From positions 124,001-188,000 of the forward strand of contig NZ_JAAGPI010000008.1 in NCBI RefSeq assembly GCF_017104715.1: a stretch of DNA of 64,000 bases, in the 5' to 3' direction. Of this stretch, positions 1 to 8,573 are shown in pieces. This DNA comes from Burkholderia sp. Ac-20365. Its GTDB lineage: Bacteria > Pseudomonadota > Gammaproteobacteria > Burkholderiales > Burkholderiaceae. The notes under the pieces are model-generated. The model was not told the DNA's origin. It searched no databases and saw nothing but the letters and a program-made list of their open reading frames with translations. The translations under genes were made by a program, and so were the position numbers. Each line of letters begins with the position of its first letter. Position 1 is the stretch's first letter.

Positions 1-3000
1 CATGTTCCCTGTAATACGGCATGTCCTTGTATTTTGTTTTCCACGCGTCGGCGAGCGTCTTCATCATCGGCGTGACGTGTTCGTGTTCGAAGTCTGCAAT
101 GTTTTTCTGCGTCTTCGCTTCGAACATACGCATCGTATGGATAAAGTCTTTTCCTGCTGCCGTGTTACCGCTGCGGCGCACGAGCTGGACGAGCGGGTTC
201 CTGTGGTCGAAAAAATTCGTGACGAAGTTTTCAAGTGCTTTCGGCTGCGGTGCTTCGCCACCTTTCGTCGCCATGCGCGCGGTGTTGCGTGCCGCCGAGC
301 GGGCGGCAAACTTCGGGTTCGCACGAATGTCCTGGATGCGCTCGCGTAGCGTCTGCTGCCGTTCGACACGCGGGATGGACGTACCGGGTACGGTCTTGAT
401 CGCGGGCGCGGGCCGCGAAAACATGGCGCGCGCCGTACGGTCAACCGGTTCCGCGATGCTTCGCCCACGGTCACGCAGATACACCTGTGTGTCGCGTAGC
501 AGTTTCGCGACTTCGGCATCCGACAAGTCGCCTTTCGTAAGTCCGATCTTCCTGAGAAACGTCCTGACGGCATCGAGCACGCGTCGCGCGAAACTGTTCT
601 GCATGTTCCGTTCGGCCATCATCGCAACCATTTCCCGCCCACGCCGTTCAGCGGACAGTCCCGCCTGACGTGCATCGACTTCTGCGCCAATCTTTCTAAA
701 GGTGCTGTTTCCCGCGTTTTCGCCTGCTATGACTTTTTTCGCCAGATCGTCCATCAGCTTCGAACCGACCATGTTTTCCAGGCCGTAGTGACCGATAAGT
801 TCATGCCGCGCGACTTCGCGAGCGCGTTCTGGTGTGTCGATGTTTCCTGCTATTAGTGCAACCTGGCCGGTTTTAGGATCGAAAACACCTTCCACGTCAT
901 TTGCGCCTTCGGCCTTCGCCTGCTTTTGCAGATGTGCCGGCAGGTCGTCGACGGTGTCATAGACCTGTACGTTGTGGTTGTAGTCCTGATACTCGCCGGT
1001 CAATCCTGCCTTGTCGATCTGCTTCTGGAGTGCCGTTTCCGTTGCATAACGGTCGGGTTCGGGCCTCGCGCCGATCTTCGCCATCTCGCGTGCGTAGTCT
1101 TCGGCGAGCCAGTCGGGATTTTCGCGGGTCTGTGCTTCCAGACGCTTCGCACGATCCGGCATGTCCGCGTCGGTATAGTCGGCCTTGCGTGCCTCTAGCG
1201 CCAGCTTCTGGAACGCTGGATCGCGCTTCATCGCCAGATAGTCCGTCTTGCCGAAATGTGGCTCGAATCCCTGTCGTTTCAGCCGTTCGACACGTTGAGG
1301 GCTGATGCCTTCCTTCATGGCGATGTCGGGCTTGACGCCTTTATCCATTAGAAAGCGCGCCATGACCTGCGGGCGACGTTCGAATTCCTCCGTGCCCTGA
1401 CGCTGCACTTCGGATGCGTCCAACTCGCGGTCGGCGGTCATTTCGCGCGCTGCGTCAAATTCCTTCCTGAGCCGGTCAAGTGCGCCAGGTTTGAAATGGT
1501 GTTCGACGGACGGATAGCGCGGCGAGTAGATGTCGGCCCCGAAAACTCTAGTGCGTGCTGCGCCTTTTGGATCAGCAAGTTCGCGTGAGCCAAGCAGCGA
1601 GATTTCGCCGAACCCGGTCGGAGTGTGTTGCTTGCGCGTAACAGCAAGTGAAGGGACGGGAATGCCGCCCATCCTGAGTGCGTGCATGAGATTTCGCGCA
1701 CTCAGGTTATGCGTCAGCATCAGTTCAGGTACGTCGGGTTCAGCAGCCTTTTTTCGCGTACGCGAAAACATTGCCTTTTGGCCGTGCGCCGCCGCGACAT
1801 CGGCGTCGCGGTCGCTGCCCGTCAGCCGGAAGTCACCGCGTTCGGCGTCGGCCTTTGCGCGTTTCTCTGCTTCGTCGATGCGCTTCTGTTCGTCCTGCTG
1901 CACCTGACGCTGGCGCGCATCACGCTCGCGCAGTTCGTCAGGCGTCGGCTGCGTCAGTAGCGGTTCTTCTGACGCTGCCGGTTCTTCCTTTACGGCTTGC
2001 GGCCTGCGTCCGGCTTCGGCGCGTTTTCCGCCAGCATCGCGCGGTCGGGCGGTCCCGACTGTTTCAGCAGGTTCACGGTCTGCTGGTCCTGCTCGTCGAG
2101 TGGTTTGCCCCTCAACAGTTTGTGCAGAAGGCTCACGCCCTGAGGCGATTGCCATATCTTGCGGCCTTGTGGCGTCATTCAATTTCTCCAGTATTTGCGA
2201 GCGTCCGGCGCGTTCTACAGGCCCGAACATATCTTCATTTGGTTTGGATGCCTCACTATAGGCGAAGTCCGCAACGCGCTGCAACGCTTCACCAATCTTC
2301 TTTGCAGATCGCGAATTTTCCGCAAAAAGCCGGACGATTTCCTGCGTGTCAGGCGACATTGCCATATCGCCCTGTTTGGCGAACTCATTCAGCTTCACGC
2401 CTTGCCTGCGCGCATTGACGGCCAGTTTCGCTGCGTCGGTCACGGCAGCGCGTATATCGAAATCGCCCATACCGTCGAGCCGTGACATCGAACCGGCCGC
2501 CGTTGCCATGCCACCTAGCACGGTGCGCGCTTCCGGGTCGGTGGCCTGCGCATACAGGCGTACCAGTTCGGGATCGTGATACGCGCGTGCGAACGTCGCC
2601 GCCATCAGCCGGTCAACGGCCTGAGGTGTGGGCGAGCCATCGGGATTCAGCAGCCCGACCTGTTCACTCACGGGCATCGAGCGCACGAATGCGCGCACGG
2701 ATTCAGGTGACGGCTCGCCGTTGTCATCGAAGTCCAGCGCATCCATATCGATGCGAGCGGCGTCGTTGTGTGCCTGTTCGACGGCGGACAGTGCAGCCGT
2801 GCCCGACGTGTTCGACACGTCGCCAATGTCGCGTGTGACCTGGTCGCGCGGCATCATGCGGACCAGCACGGGTTGCTTCATGTTTTCAATCGTGCGTGCC
2901 GGTATGCCGGTGAGCGCGGCGTCCTGCGCGATACCGGCGCGATAACCCGCCGTCGTGCCACGGTCATACGCGGCCTGCAAACCTGCGACGCGCCCGTTGC

Positions 3001-3814
3001 CTGCAATCGCGCGCAGCATGTCGGGCTGGCCTTTCTCATATCCCGCGACGGTCGTGCCGTCCGCACGGTTGGACGGCAACAGGGTATCCGCTTCGACCAC
3101 CGCATACTGCACGGGAATCTGCCGGCCATCGGCGGCAACACTCACGTCCTGGCGTCCAAGCTGTCCGGCCGGTATGTCCATCGACGGATTCGCTTCGACG
3201 ACAGGCGCACCGTTCGCGAAGTCGCGAGAAAAGCCGAGACGGTTCGGGTCGGGATTCGCCGCGATGGTGTTCATCTGCTGGATTGCGGCGGCGGTCGAGC
3301 GGTCGCGGTTCTGCAAGACAGCCGGTTCGGCCTCGGCAGGCGGCTGTGCTTCTGGCGCCGCTGTCGATGGTGTCGTTGCCGCCTCAGTTCGAGCGGATTC
3401 GAGCGGTGTCCGTGCTGTCGCCGGTTCCGGCCGTGCAGTCTGTGCGGCCTCGTCGGTGGGCGGCTGGTCGCGCATGCGTTGTGCGCGCAGAACGTCGGGC
3501 GAGAGGCCAAGGTCTTGCGAGCGCTTCTGTGCGACGCGTGTACCTGCAATATCGCCATAGGTGGCCGGACGCACAACACCGTACCTATCGACGGTGTAAC
3601 CAGCGCCAGGCGCGGCATGCTCGGGCGATGGCAAGGCTGGCAGTCCGGCTGGTTCAGGTTGCGTTGAAGGTGCAGTGTCGTCGGCGGCTGGATTGTCACG
3701 CGTGCGTTGTGCGCGCAGCACGTCGGGCGAGAGGCCAAGGTTCTGCGTGCGATCCTGAACGGCTCGCGCGCCCGCCACGTCGCCATAGGTGACCCTTCGC
3801 GCCTTTGCCGCCAT
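1..3814 (-). CDS. Large polyvalent phage/ICE protein, C-terminus beyond the left edge (partial)
   Basis: Reading leftward from the ATG at 3814, one frame stays open to base 1, giving about 1,270 residues with no stop. The protein is modular. Residues 8-46 and 84-122 are near-duplicate modules sharing the core LGLSPDVLRAQR. About residues 220-400 resemble the DdrB/ParB-like domain of polyvalent proteins. About 695-775 match a conserved 'large polyvalent protein-associated' block (TGFGEISLLG, YSPRYPSVEHHF). A zincin-like HELIGH (HExxxH) motif lies at 1004-1009. Such proteins are known from phages and conjugative elements and are thought to be injected with the DNA to protect or prime it. The missing C-terminus may carry further enzymatic domains. 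No strong Shine-Dalgarno sequence precedes 3814, so the start is uncertain. Identity as a polyvalent protein is fairly sure; individual domain names are inference. Confidence 0.8.
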   Translation of the reverse strand, partial: MAAKARRVTYGDVAGARAVQDRTQNLGLSPDVLRAQRTRDNPAADDTAPSTQPEPAGLPALPSPEHAAPGAGYTVDRYGVVRPATYGDIAGTRVAQKRSQDLGLSPDVLRAQRMRDQPPTDEAAQTARPEPATARTPLESARTEAATTPSTAAPEAQPPAEAEPAVLQNRDRSTAAAIQQMNTIAANPDPNRLGFSRDFANGAPVVEANPSMDIPAGQLGRQDVSVAADGRQIPVQYAVVEADTLLPSNRADGTTVAGYEKGQPDMLRAIAGNGRVAGLQAAYDRGTTAGYRAGIAQDAALTGIPARTIENMKQPVLVRMMPRDQVTRDIGDVSNTSGTAALSAVEQAHNDAARIDMDALDFDDNGEPSPESVRAFVRSMPVSEQVGLLNPDGSPTPQAVDRLMAATFARAYHDPELVRLYAQATDPEARTVLGGMATAAGSMSRLDGMGDFDIRAAVTDAAKLAVNARRQGVKLNEFAKQGDMAMSPDTQEIVRLFAENSRSAKKIGEALQRVADFAYSEASKPNEDMFGPVERAGRSQILEKLNDATRPQDMAIASGREPSAQTVEGQTTRRAGPADREPAETVGTARPRDAGGKRAEAGRRPQAVKEEPAASEEPLLTQPTPDELRERDARQRQVQQDEQKRIDEAEKRAKADAERGDFRLTGSDRDADVAAAHGQKAMFSRTRKKAAEPDVPELMLTHNLSARNLMHALRMGGIPVPSLAVTRKQHTPTGFGEISLLGSRELADPKGAARTRVFGADIYSPRYPSVEHHFKPGALDRLRKEFDAAREMTADRELDASEVQRQGTEEFERRPQVMARFLMDKGVKPDIAMKEGISPQRVERLKRQGFEPHFGKTDYLAMKRDPAFQKLALEARKADYTDADMPDRAKRLEAQTRENPDWLAEDYAREMAKIGARPEPDRYATETALQKQIDKAGLTGEYQDYNHNVQVYDTVDDLPAHLQKQAKAEGANDVEGVFDPKTGQVALIAGNIDTPERAREVARHELIGHYGLENMVGSKLMDDLAKKVIAGENAGNSTFRKIGAEVDARQAGLSAERRGREMVAMMAERNMQNSFARRVLDAVRTFLRKIGLTKGDLSDAEVAKLLRDTQVYLRDRGRSIAEPVDRTARAMFSRPAPAIKTVPGTSIPRVERQQTLRERIQDIRANPKFAARSAARNTARMATKGGEAPQPKALENFVTNFFDHRNPLVQLVRRSGNTAAGKDFIHTMRMFEAKTQKNIADFEHEHVTPMMKTLADAWKTKYKDMPYYREH
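3449..3793 (-). repeat. Duplicated 39-residue N-terminal module in the polyvalent gene
   Basis: Two direct DNA repeats, 3677-3793 and 3449-3565, encode YGD(V/I)AG(A/T)R...Q(N/D)LGLSPDVLRAQR(T/M)RD twice in frame, separated by a Pro/Ala-rich linker of about 37 residues. The nucleotide identity is obvious across the LGLSPDVLRAQR part. The unit could be a binding or delivery signal, but its function is unknown. Confidence 0.75.
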
Positions 3815-3895
3815 GAAGTGTCGCAATGTCGTACTTGTTACCGTAGCCGAGCCATTGCATATAGTTTTTCATGTCGGCTATCTGTTGCTGCGTGT

Positions 3896-4051
3896 CTGCT
3901 CGACCAGATAGGCCCGAATGCGGTCGGTCTGCTGCCCGATGGAAGCGGCAGTTACCGGCGCAAGGAAGTCGCCCGCAAGGGATACGAAGTCGCGCCGACA
4001 ACGTACATGGACTTCCGTTTCGTGAAACCCAAGGGAGGAAGCGATGAATGA
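3896..4051 (+). pseudogene. 3' remnant of a phage YqaJ-like exonuclease gene
   Basis: The plus frame ending at the TGA at 4049-4051 encodes a convincing protein tail (GLLPDGSGSYRRKEVARKGY, then TYMDFRFVKPK). Its stop overlaps the recT-like start at 4044 by eight bases, a typical coupled gene pair. In phages an exonuclease of the YqaJ/lambda-Exo class normally precedes recT, and its C-terminal region looks similar. Upstream of about 3890 the frame turns into low-quality sequence and no start codon with a ribosome site is visible. The minus-strand polyvalent gene begins only about 80 bases away. I read this as an exonuclease gene beheaded by a deletion. The family assignment is inference. Confidence 0.45.
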
Positions 4052-5030
4052 GTTGCAGGTTGTTGACGACAAGCCGCCTGACCTGTCGCCGCGCAATTTC
4101 ACCGAACTGATGGAGTTTGCCGAAATACTCGCAAACTCGAATCTCGTGCCGAAGGATTACATCGGCAAGCGCGACAACATCATCGTCGCGATGCAATGGG
4201 GTAGCGAACTCGGCCTCAAGGCATTGCAGTCGCTTCAGAACATCGCGGTCGTTGGCAACCGTCCGTCAATATGGGGCGACGCGATGCTCGCACTGGTGCT
4301 CGCTTCGCCAGTGTGCAAAGACGTAGTGGAATATTTCGAGGGCGACGGCGACACACTGACGGCCGTCTGTGTCGCACAGCGGCACGGGCGCGGGGACAAG
4401 AAGGCCATGTTCTCACTGGCCGACGCACGCACGGCCGAACTCACGGGAAAAGATGTCTGGAAAAAGTATCCGCCGCGCATGCTCCAGATGCGTGCGCGTG
4501 GCTTTGCGCTGCGCGACCAGTTCGCCGACGTGCTGCGCGGCATGCCAATGGCCGAACTGGAGATCGAACGCGTTCGCAACATGGGACCGGTCGATGAAGT
4601 GCCACGCGAGACGCCTGAATCCGCATCCGGTTCGCGTACAGACGCGGTCAAGCAGAAGCTGAGAAAGCAGCAGTCGCCAACGCTGGCCGACGTGCTGAAA
4701 GAGATCGACGGGGCACAGGACGCGGCAGCCATGCGCAAGGCTGGCGAACGCGCCGCGCAACTCGTCGACGAAAAGGAGAAGGCGCAGGCCCGTGAGCGCT
4801 GGCAGCACAAGCTGGAAACATCGCGAGCGCCAAAAGCGCCCGCGCAGGACGGCACAACCGAACCGGTCGTGAACTATGCAGAAGTCGCCGACGCCATCAG
4901 GAACGCCACCAACCGCGATGATCGAGCGGCAGCGGCCGACCTGATCCGTCACATTCCATCGGAAGAACAGCGCGTTGAACTCGGCGAACTGTACGGGCTG
5001 GTTGCGCGCGAACAGGGAGAAACGCCATGA
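4044..5030 (+). CDS. recT: RecT-family single-strand annealing protein
   Basis: This 328-residue protein has the N-terminal organisation of RecT-family recombinases: a helical segment ending in NLVPKDYIGKRDNIIVAMQ, then the GSELGLKALQSLQNIAVVG block and a GDAMLALV strand-helix. Residues 1-190 form the conserved core. The C-terminal third is charged, probably coiled, and poorly conserved. Such proteins anneal complementary single strands during phage recombination, usually with a partner exonuclease, which here appears reduced to a 3' fragment immediately upstream. A Shine-Dalgarno sequence (GGGAGGAAGC) precedes the ATG. The next gene overlaps its stop by four bases (ATGA), indicating one operon. 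RecT is a confident call. Confidence 0.85.
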   Translation: MNELQVVDDKPPDLSPRNFTELMEFAEILANSNLVPKDYIGKRDNIIVAMQWGSELGLKALQSLQNIAVVGNRPSIWGDAMLALVLASPVCKDVVEYFEGDGDTLTAVCVAQRHGRGDKKAMFSLADARTAELTGKDVWKKYPPRMLQMRARGFALRDQFADVLRGMPMAELEIERVRNMGPVDEVPRETPESASGSRTDAVKQKLRKQQSPTLADVLKEIDGAQDAAAMRKAGERAAQLVDEKEKAQARERWQHKLETSRAPKAPAQDGTTEPVVNYAEVADAIRNATNRDDRAAAADLIRHIPSEEQRVELGELYGLVAREQGETP

Positions 5031-5344
5031 ACGAACAGCCGCAGGCTGACGAGAAAATCAATGGAGACATGCCGATACCGACGATTTTCGACATGTGGGA
5101 GCGCCATTCCCGACACCTGATCCCGTCCAGTGCCGGACGAATGCAGTTGCTGATGACGCGCGCGGCCTTCCTTGCGGGCATCTCCGCGACCCTGCATCTG
5201 TTCGATCAGATCGCGGAAAAGCTCTCTGAGGAAGACGGCGCAACGGCAATCGCCAAGTTGCACGAGGACGCGGACAAGTTTTCCGCCGACCTGCTGGTTG
5301 ACGGCATCGAGTACGCGCTGAACCGCGCTGGCGCGAGGCTGTGA
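5027..5344 (+). CDS. Phage hypothetical protein (105 aa)
   Basis: I do not recognise this family. It encodes 105 residues, mostly predicted helix, with an acidic N-terminus and a central alternation of hydrophobic and charged residues (AAFLAGISATLHLFDQIAEKL). It has no signal peptide, membrane segment or metal-binding motif. The ATG overlaps the stop of the recT-like gene as ATGA and the next gene starts two bases after its own stop, so it is translationally coupled within the early recombination operon. A small accessory protein of phage recombination or replication is the likely role, by context only. Confidence 0.7.
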   Translation: MNEQPQADEKINGDMPIPTIFDMWERHSRHLIPSSAGRMQLLMTRAAFLAGISATLHLFDQIAEKLSEEDGATAIAKLHEDADKFSADLLVDGIEYALNRAGARL

Positions 5345-5346
5345 CC

Positions 5347-5826
5347 ATGTTCACGCTACAGCACCATCCGGTGAAGATTACGCATCTGAACGTGAGAAGC
5401 GAATCGCACGGCGACCAGGAGCGCACCGCTATCGACATCAAACTGACGTTCGACCTGCCGTGCGAGGCGCTCGACAGCATGAGTCCGCAACTGCGTACGT
5501 CGCTCTATCTGCTCGACGGCAGGAAGCCGCCAGCGCTCAAGCACCCGCGCCTGGGACCGCTGCGCTGGACGGGCGAATACAAACATGTCTCGTTGCACCT
5601 TCACGCGTGCGACCTGTTGAGTGATGACGTGGTGATTGGCGACACGCGATTCTGCAAGATCGTCGCGTCACCCAGGGAAGGCGGTACATGCGCGTTCACC
5701 TGTCAGGTGCAGGCGCATCCACAGGAGGACGACGCGGGCAAGCTGCTGATGCTACTGAAACGCCAGGTTCCGGCGACAGTCGACGCACTCGACGAAAACG
5801 ACGGTACGGAAGCCCATCAATCCTGA
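5347..5826 (+). CDS. Phage hypothetical protein (159 aa)
   Basis: A 159-residue protein of alternating hydrophobic and polar residues, suggesting a mainly beta-strand fold (for example VKITHLNVRSES, AIDIKLTFDLP, EYKHVSLHLHA). No catalytic motif is evident and I cannot assign a family. A GTG two codons upstream (5341) overlaps the previous stop and is an alternative start; ATG 5347 is preferred. It sits third in the recT operon. Its last residues (DENDGTEAHQS) are low-complexity and acidic. Confidence 0.65.
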   Translation: MFTLQHHPVKITHLNVRSESHGDQERTAIDIKLTFDLPCEALDSMSPQLRTSLYLLDGRKPPALKHPRLGPLRWTGEYKHVSLHLHACDLLSDDVVIGDTRFCKIVASPREGGTCAFTCQVQAHPQEDDAGKLLMLLKRQVPATVDALDENDGTEAHQS

Positions 5827-5859
5827 TGCGACGGGGCGCATCGTTCAGGGAGCGCTGTC

Positions 5860-6120
5860 ATGGACGAACCCAAGACCATCGGGCAGTTCTGCGCGATGGT
5901 CGAAATCAGCCGATACACGTACTACAGGATGCGCAGGCGCGGCGAAACCCCAAGAGAGACACGCGTGACCGCGCGCCGCACCGTGATCCTGCCCGAGTCG
6001 TTGCGCGCGTGGTTCATCAAGCGGGACCAGGAAGCGCTACAGAAAGCCGAGTCGACACCGAAGCCCGTCAGAAAGCGCAAGCCGAAGAAGAAGAAAGAAG
6101 CGGACGAGCCGTTACCATAG
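5860..6120 (+). CDS. AlpA/excisionase-like helix-turn-helix protein
   Basis: This 86-residue basic protein opens with IGQFCAMVEISRYTYYRMRR, a helix-turn-helix layout like that of AlpA/MerR-type excisionases, followed by a wing-like TARRTVILPESLRAW segment. The C-terminal 25 residues are very rich in Lys, Arg and Pro (KPVRKRKPKKKKEADE), consistent with non-specific DNA binding. Excisionase-like proteins act with tyrosine integrases, and an integrase lies 0.9 kb to the right. The gene follows the previous one by 33 bases on the same strand. Excisionase (recombination directionality factor) or phage regulator are both possible. Confidence 0.6.
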   Translation: MDEPKTIGQFCAMVEISRYTYYRMRRRGETPRETRVTARRTVILPESLRAWFIKRDQEALQKAESTPKPVRKRKPKKKKEADEPLP

Positions 6121-6187
6121 TGCACTACGCGGCGCATCGCGCGCCGCTATTGCTTAGCGTACAAAAACCTTTAACCACGCCCGCATG

Positions 6188-6892
6188 CTAGGTTCTTGGC
6201 GCATTGGTTTCGTGTGAAAACCTGAATGATGCGGGATTTGCCGGATCTTGTGCGAGGCCGACCCGCATCATTGATGGATCACTTGGGTGACGAACCGTTG
6301 TATATCCCGCTTCCATTAGTCCCGTCGGCAACTGCCTGATCTCTTGCACCAATTGCTGATGGGAGTAGATAAACGCTTCCTTTACGTCACCATTAAGCAC
6401 GTAATTGTTGGCAATAAGCCGCGCATCCCTTGTGCGATTCAACACTTGATACTTCGTCTCTCGCTCGCCGTCATTGAGAACAAAGCTCGGCTCAATCAAT
6501 GCCACCGCTCCGTCAAGCTCTGCCAGAAACTCCCGCTGCGCAATCACGATGTTGTAGCCAACAGCGAGTTGGTCGGTGTACCGCAGGTCATACGACTTTT
6601 TGCACAATTGCAGGAAGGCGGGGTTGATGCTGTCATACAAGCTCTTGTTGATGCCCCGTACTGCGTTCCAATGCGCTGTTTTTAAATGGCCGTGGCTTTC
6701 CATCCCTCGCGACGCCATGATCGCCTTGAAGTATTTCTCGATTGCCGTACTTGCCAACACCGCGCCCTGTGTCAACAGACCAGCATTAAGTAAGACTCTC
6801 GCTCCGATGTAATCATCAAAAGCGACTCCGAGGAATTGCACCACTTTTTTAACGTGATCCGATTTGACCAGCTTGCCTTCACTCTTCCCCAT
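6188..6892 (-). CDS. HEPN-like protein of the prophage cargo
   Basis: A 234-residue protein whose N-terminal half resembles a HEPN four-helix domain (YIGARVLLNAGLLTQGAVL, then STAIEKYFKAIM at about residues 28-58). The classical R-x4-6-H ribonuclease motif is not obvious, so catalytic activity cannot be claimed. The remainder has no motif I recognise. The sequence from 6180 to 7020 is visibly lower in GC than its surroundings, typical of a recently acquired cargo or defence ('moron') gene near an integrase. It is transcribed toward the small HTH gene and away from the integrase promoter. Confidence 0.55.
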   Translation of the reverse strand: MGKSEGKLVKSDHVKKVVQFLGVAFDDYIGARVLLNAGLLTQGAVLASTAIEKYFKAIMASRGMESHGHLKTAHWNAVRGINKSLYDSINPAFLQLCKKSYDLRYTDQLAVGYNIVIAQREFLAELDGAVALIEPSFVLNDGERETKYQVLNRTRDARLIANNYVLNGDVKEAFIYSHQQLVQEIRQLPTGLMEAGYTTVRHPSDPSMMRVGLAQDPANPASFRFSHETNAPRT

Positions 6893-7022
6893 CGAACGCC
6901 CCCGTGTAGATCAATTTTAGTTGTGTCGCCAAAATCAAAATTTGCGACACGGGGAAGGATAGCTGAATCCAGATTTGGATGTCTCGACGCACATTGGTTC
7001 AGAGGGGAAAGACCTAGCAAAC

Positions 7023-8330
7023 CTACGCAGCCGCCGCGACAAGGAGGTTATTCGCCGAAGCGCGGCCAAGCGACACCGCATTGATCGCGCGCGAAGCAAA
7101 CTCTGGCGAACGGTGCGCGTATCGCATCGTCTGTTCGATCCGGCTATGACCGAGCCAGCGGCTGACGACATCAAGCGGTGCGCCACCCGTTACGGCCCAC
7201 GTCGCGAACGTATGTCGCAGATCGTGCCAGCGCAAGTTCTGGATTTTTGCCGCGCGTCGAATTTCTACGAAAGCCTTGACTTCCCGCAGCGCTCCACCGG
7301 ACTCGTTTGGAAAGACCAGCAAGGGGTGAACATTCCCGCTGAAACACTGCGCGCGCCATGCCGTCAGCACGGCAAACAGTTCGTCATTGATCGGCACCAC
7401 ACGCGAGCGGTTCGTCTTGCTGGTGCGAACAGTGATTTCGCGGCCGTACATGTCGATGTCGGTCCAGTACAAGGAAAACTGTTCCTTGCGGCGCAAGCCC
7501 GTATTGAGCGCTGTCAGCACGGCAGGCTTGACATGGTCCGCGAACTCCTGACGGGCGGTCGACGTATCGTCAGCCCACAGCCGCGCCTCGCGTGCGTCCA
7601 GCGCCTGGTGCAGTCGCTGTGCCTCGTCCCAATGAAGCCAGCGGACCCGCTCCGGTCCTTCGTCCGATTTCGTTACGTTCTCTGCCGGGTTGGTGGATAT
7701 GGTTTTATTCTCGACCGCATGGCTGAAAAGCCCCTTGATCTTGTTGAGCTTGCTGTTCATCGTCGCAGGCTTGACGCGCTTTTCGGGCGCACCGTTCGTG
7801 GCAGGGCGAAGCACTCGGGACAGTTCGGCCGTTTTCCAGTCGGAAAACTCTTTGGTCGTGAAGCCGTTCAACGGGCGGTTCAGCCACGACATAAACGTTT
7901 TTTCGATGTCCGCGACGATCCGCGCGCCGGTCGACCGTTCAGCCCTGACGAACGGGCCGTAGGTGTCGGCCAGGTACTCCCCCAGCGTCGGGACCACCTT
8001 GACCCGTTCGGCTTCGTTCGCTCGCTGCTCACGTTTCGCAAGAATGGTGCGGCTGTCGTCGGTGCTATGCTCGACCGTCGCGGCGAACTTCGCGGCCATG
8101 TCGCGCGCCTTGCCGGGTTCGGTTCCCGGCCAGTTGGCAATGAACCGGCTGCCTTGCTGGCGTTTGCCGTCAGCGGTGCGTGGCTTGTCCCAGCGGTAAT
8201 AGAAAGCGACCGAGCCGGTCGGCGATACCTTGATGCAAAACCCGCGCAGCTTTTCGTCCGGAATGTAGCGCGACTTACCGTTACCCTTGATGGTCAGCAG
8301 GTAATCGCGATTGATGTTGACGCGTGCCAT
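7023..8330 (-). CDS. int: Tyrosine-recombinase integrase
   Basis: This 435-residue phage integrase has an N-terminal arm-binding domain of the DUF4102 type (VSPTGSVAFYYRW) and a C-terminal catalytic domain. The catalytic residues are visible: Arg in NTGLRRKEQ, Lys in RTSKTNRSRVVPI, HDLRHTFATW, and LGHSRIEQTMRYAH with the Tyr nucleophile. The start at 8330 (MARVNINRDYLL) is preferred over an ATG at 8420, because AGAGGG lies just upstream and the extra residues are unlike the family. The gene reads away from the element end at about 8.5 kb. It would integrate and excise the element covering 1-8.5 kb and more to the left. Confidence 0.9.
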   Translation of the reverse strand: MARVNINRDYLLTIKGNGKSRYIPDEKLRGFCIKVSPTGSVAFYYRWDKPRTADGKRQQGSRFIANWPGTEPGKARDMAAKFAATVEHSTDDSRTILAKREQRANEAERVKVVPTLGEYLADTYGPFVRAERSTGARIVADIEKTFMSWLNRPLNGFTTKEFSDWKTAELSRVLRPATNGAPEKRVKPATMNSKLNKIKGLFSHAVENKTISTNPAENVTKSDEGPERVRWLHWDEAQRLHQALDAREARLWADDTSTARQEFADHVKPAVLTALNTGLRRKEQFSLYWTDIDMYGREITVRTSKTNRSRVVPINDELFAVLTAWRAQCFSGNVHPLLVFPNESGGALREVKAFVEIRRAAKIQNLRWHDLRHTFATWAVTGGAPLDVVSRWLGHSRIEQTMRYAHRSPEFASRAINAVSLGRASANNLLVAAAA

Positions 8331-8410
8331 TTTTAGCCCTCTCCCTGGGTCGTTGATCGACCGTCGCACAGGGCAGCGTAGGACACATAGAGGACACTTT
8401 CCGTATGACA

Positions 8411-8511
8411 CTCTATGCAACCCTATGCAACCCTATGCAACTCTATGCAACTCTATGCAACGTAAGGGTTTGATTTTTATGGCTTATGACACTCTAAGCA
8501 ACTCTATGCAA
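8411..8511. repeat. Seven 10-bp iterons (CYCTATGCAA) beside the integrase
   Basis: Five head-to-tail units CYCTATGCAA occupy 8411-8460, followed by a 31-base spacer and two more units (CTCTAAGCAA, CTCTATGCAA) at 8492-8511. Both blocks are preceded by TATGACA. They lie between the integrase start and the element boundary, where arm-type integrase or excisionase binding sites are expected. Function is inferred from position. Confidence 0.75.
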
Positions 8512-8520
8512 CAGTAGAAA

Positions 8521-8573
8521 TGCCCCGCACAGGGGCAACACTAATAAACCAATAACATCGCGCGGATGCCAGC
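8521..8573. repeat. Partial copy of the modular repeat at the prophage boundary
   Basis: The 53 bases from TGCCCCGCACAGGGGCAACA to CGCGGATGCCAGC match the reverse complement of the left terminus of the copy at 46.4 kb almost perfectly, including the otherwise variable stretch CACTAATAAACCAATAACAT. Only this terminal part is present; the end hairpin and core are missing. Bases to the left belong to the integrated element. The likely explanation is that the element integrated into a repeat copy. Confidence 0.75.

Noticed and set aside
3696..3872. 58-residue minus-strand ORF starting MKNYMQWLGYGNKYDIATLH
   Set aside because: Its first 27 residues look protein-like, but it runs out of frame through the polyvalent gene and has no ribosome site. 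It could be a gene remnant; evidence is too thin to annotate.
8411..8511. Iterons as a CRISPR array
   Set aside because: Units are 10 bp and mostly contiguous without unique spacers, and no cas gene is near.
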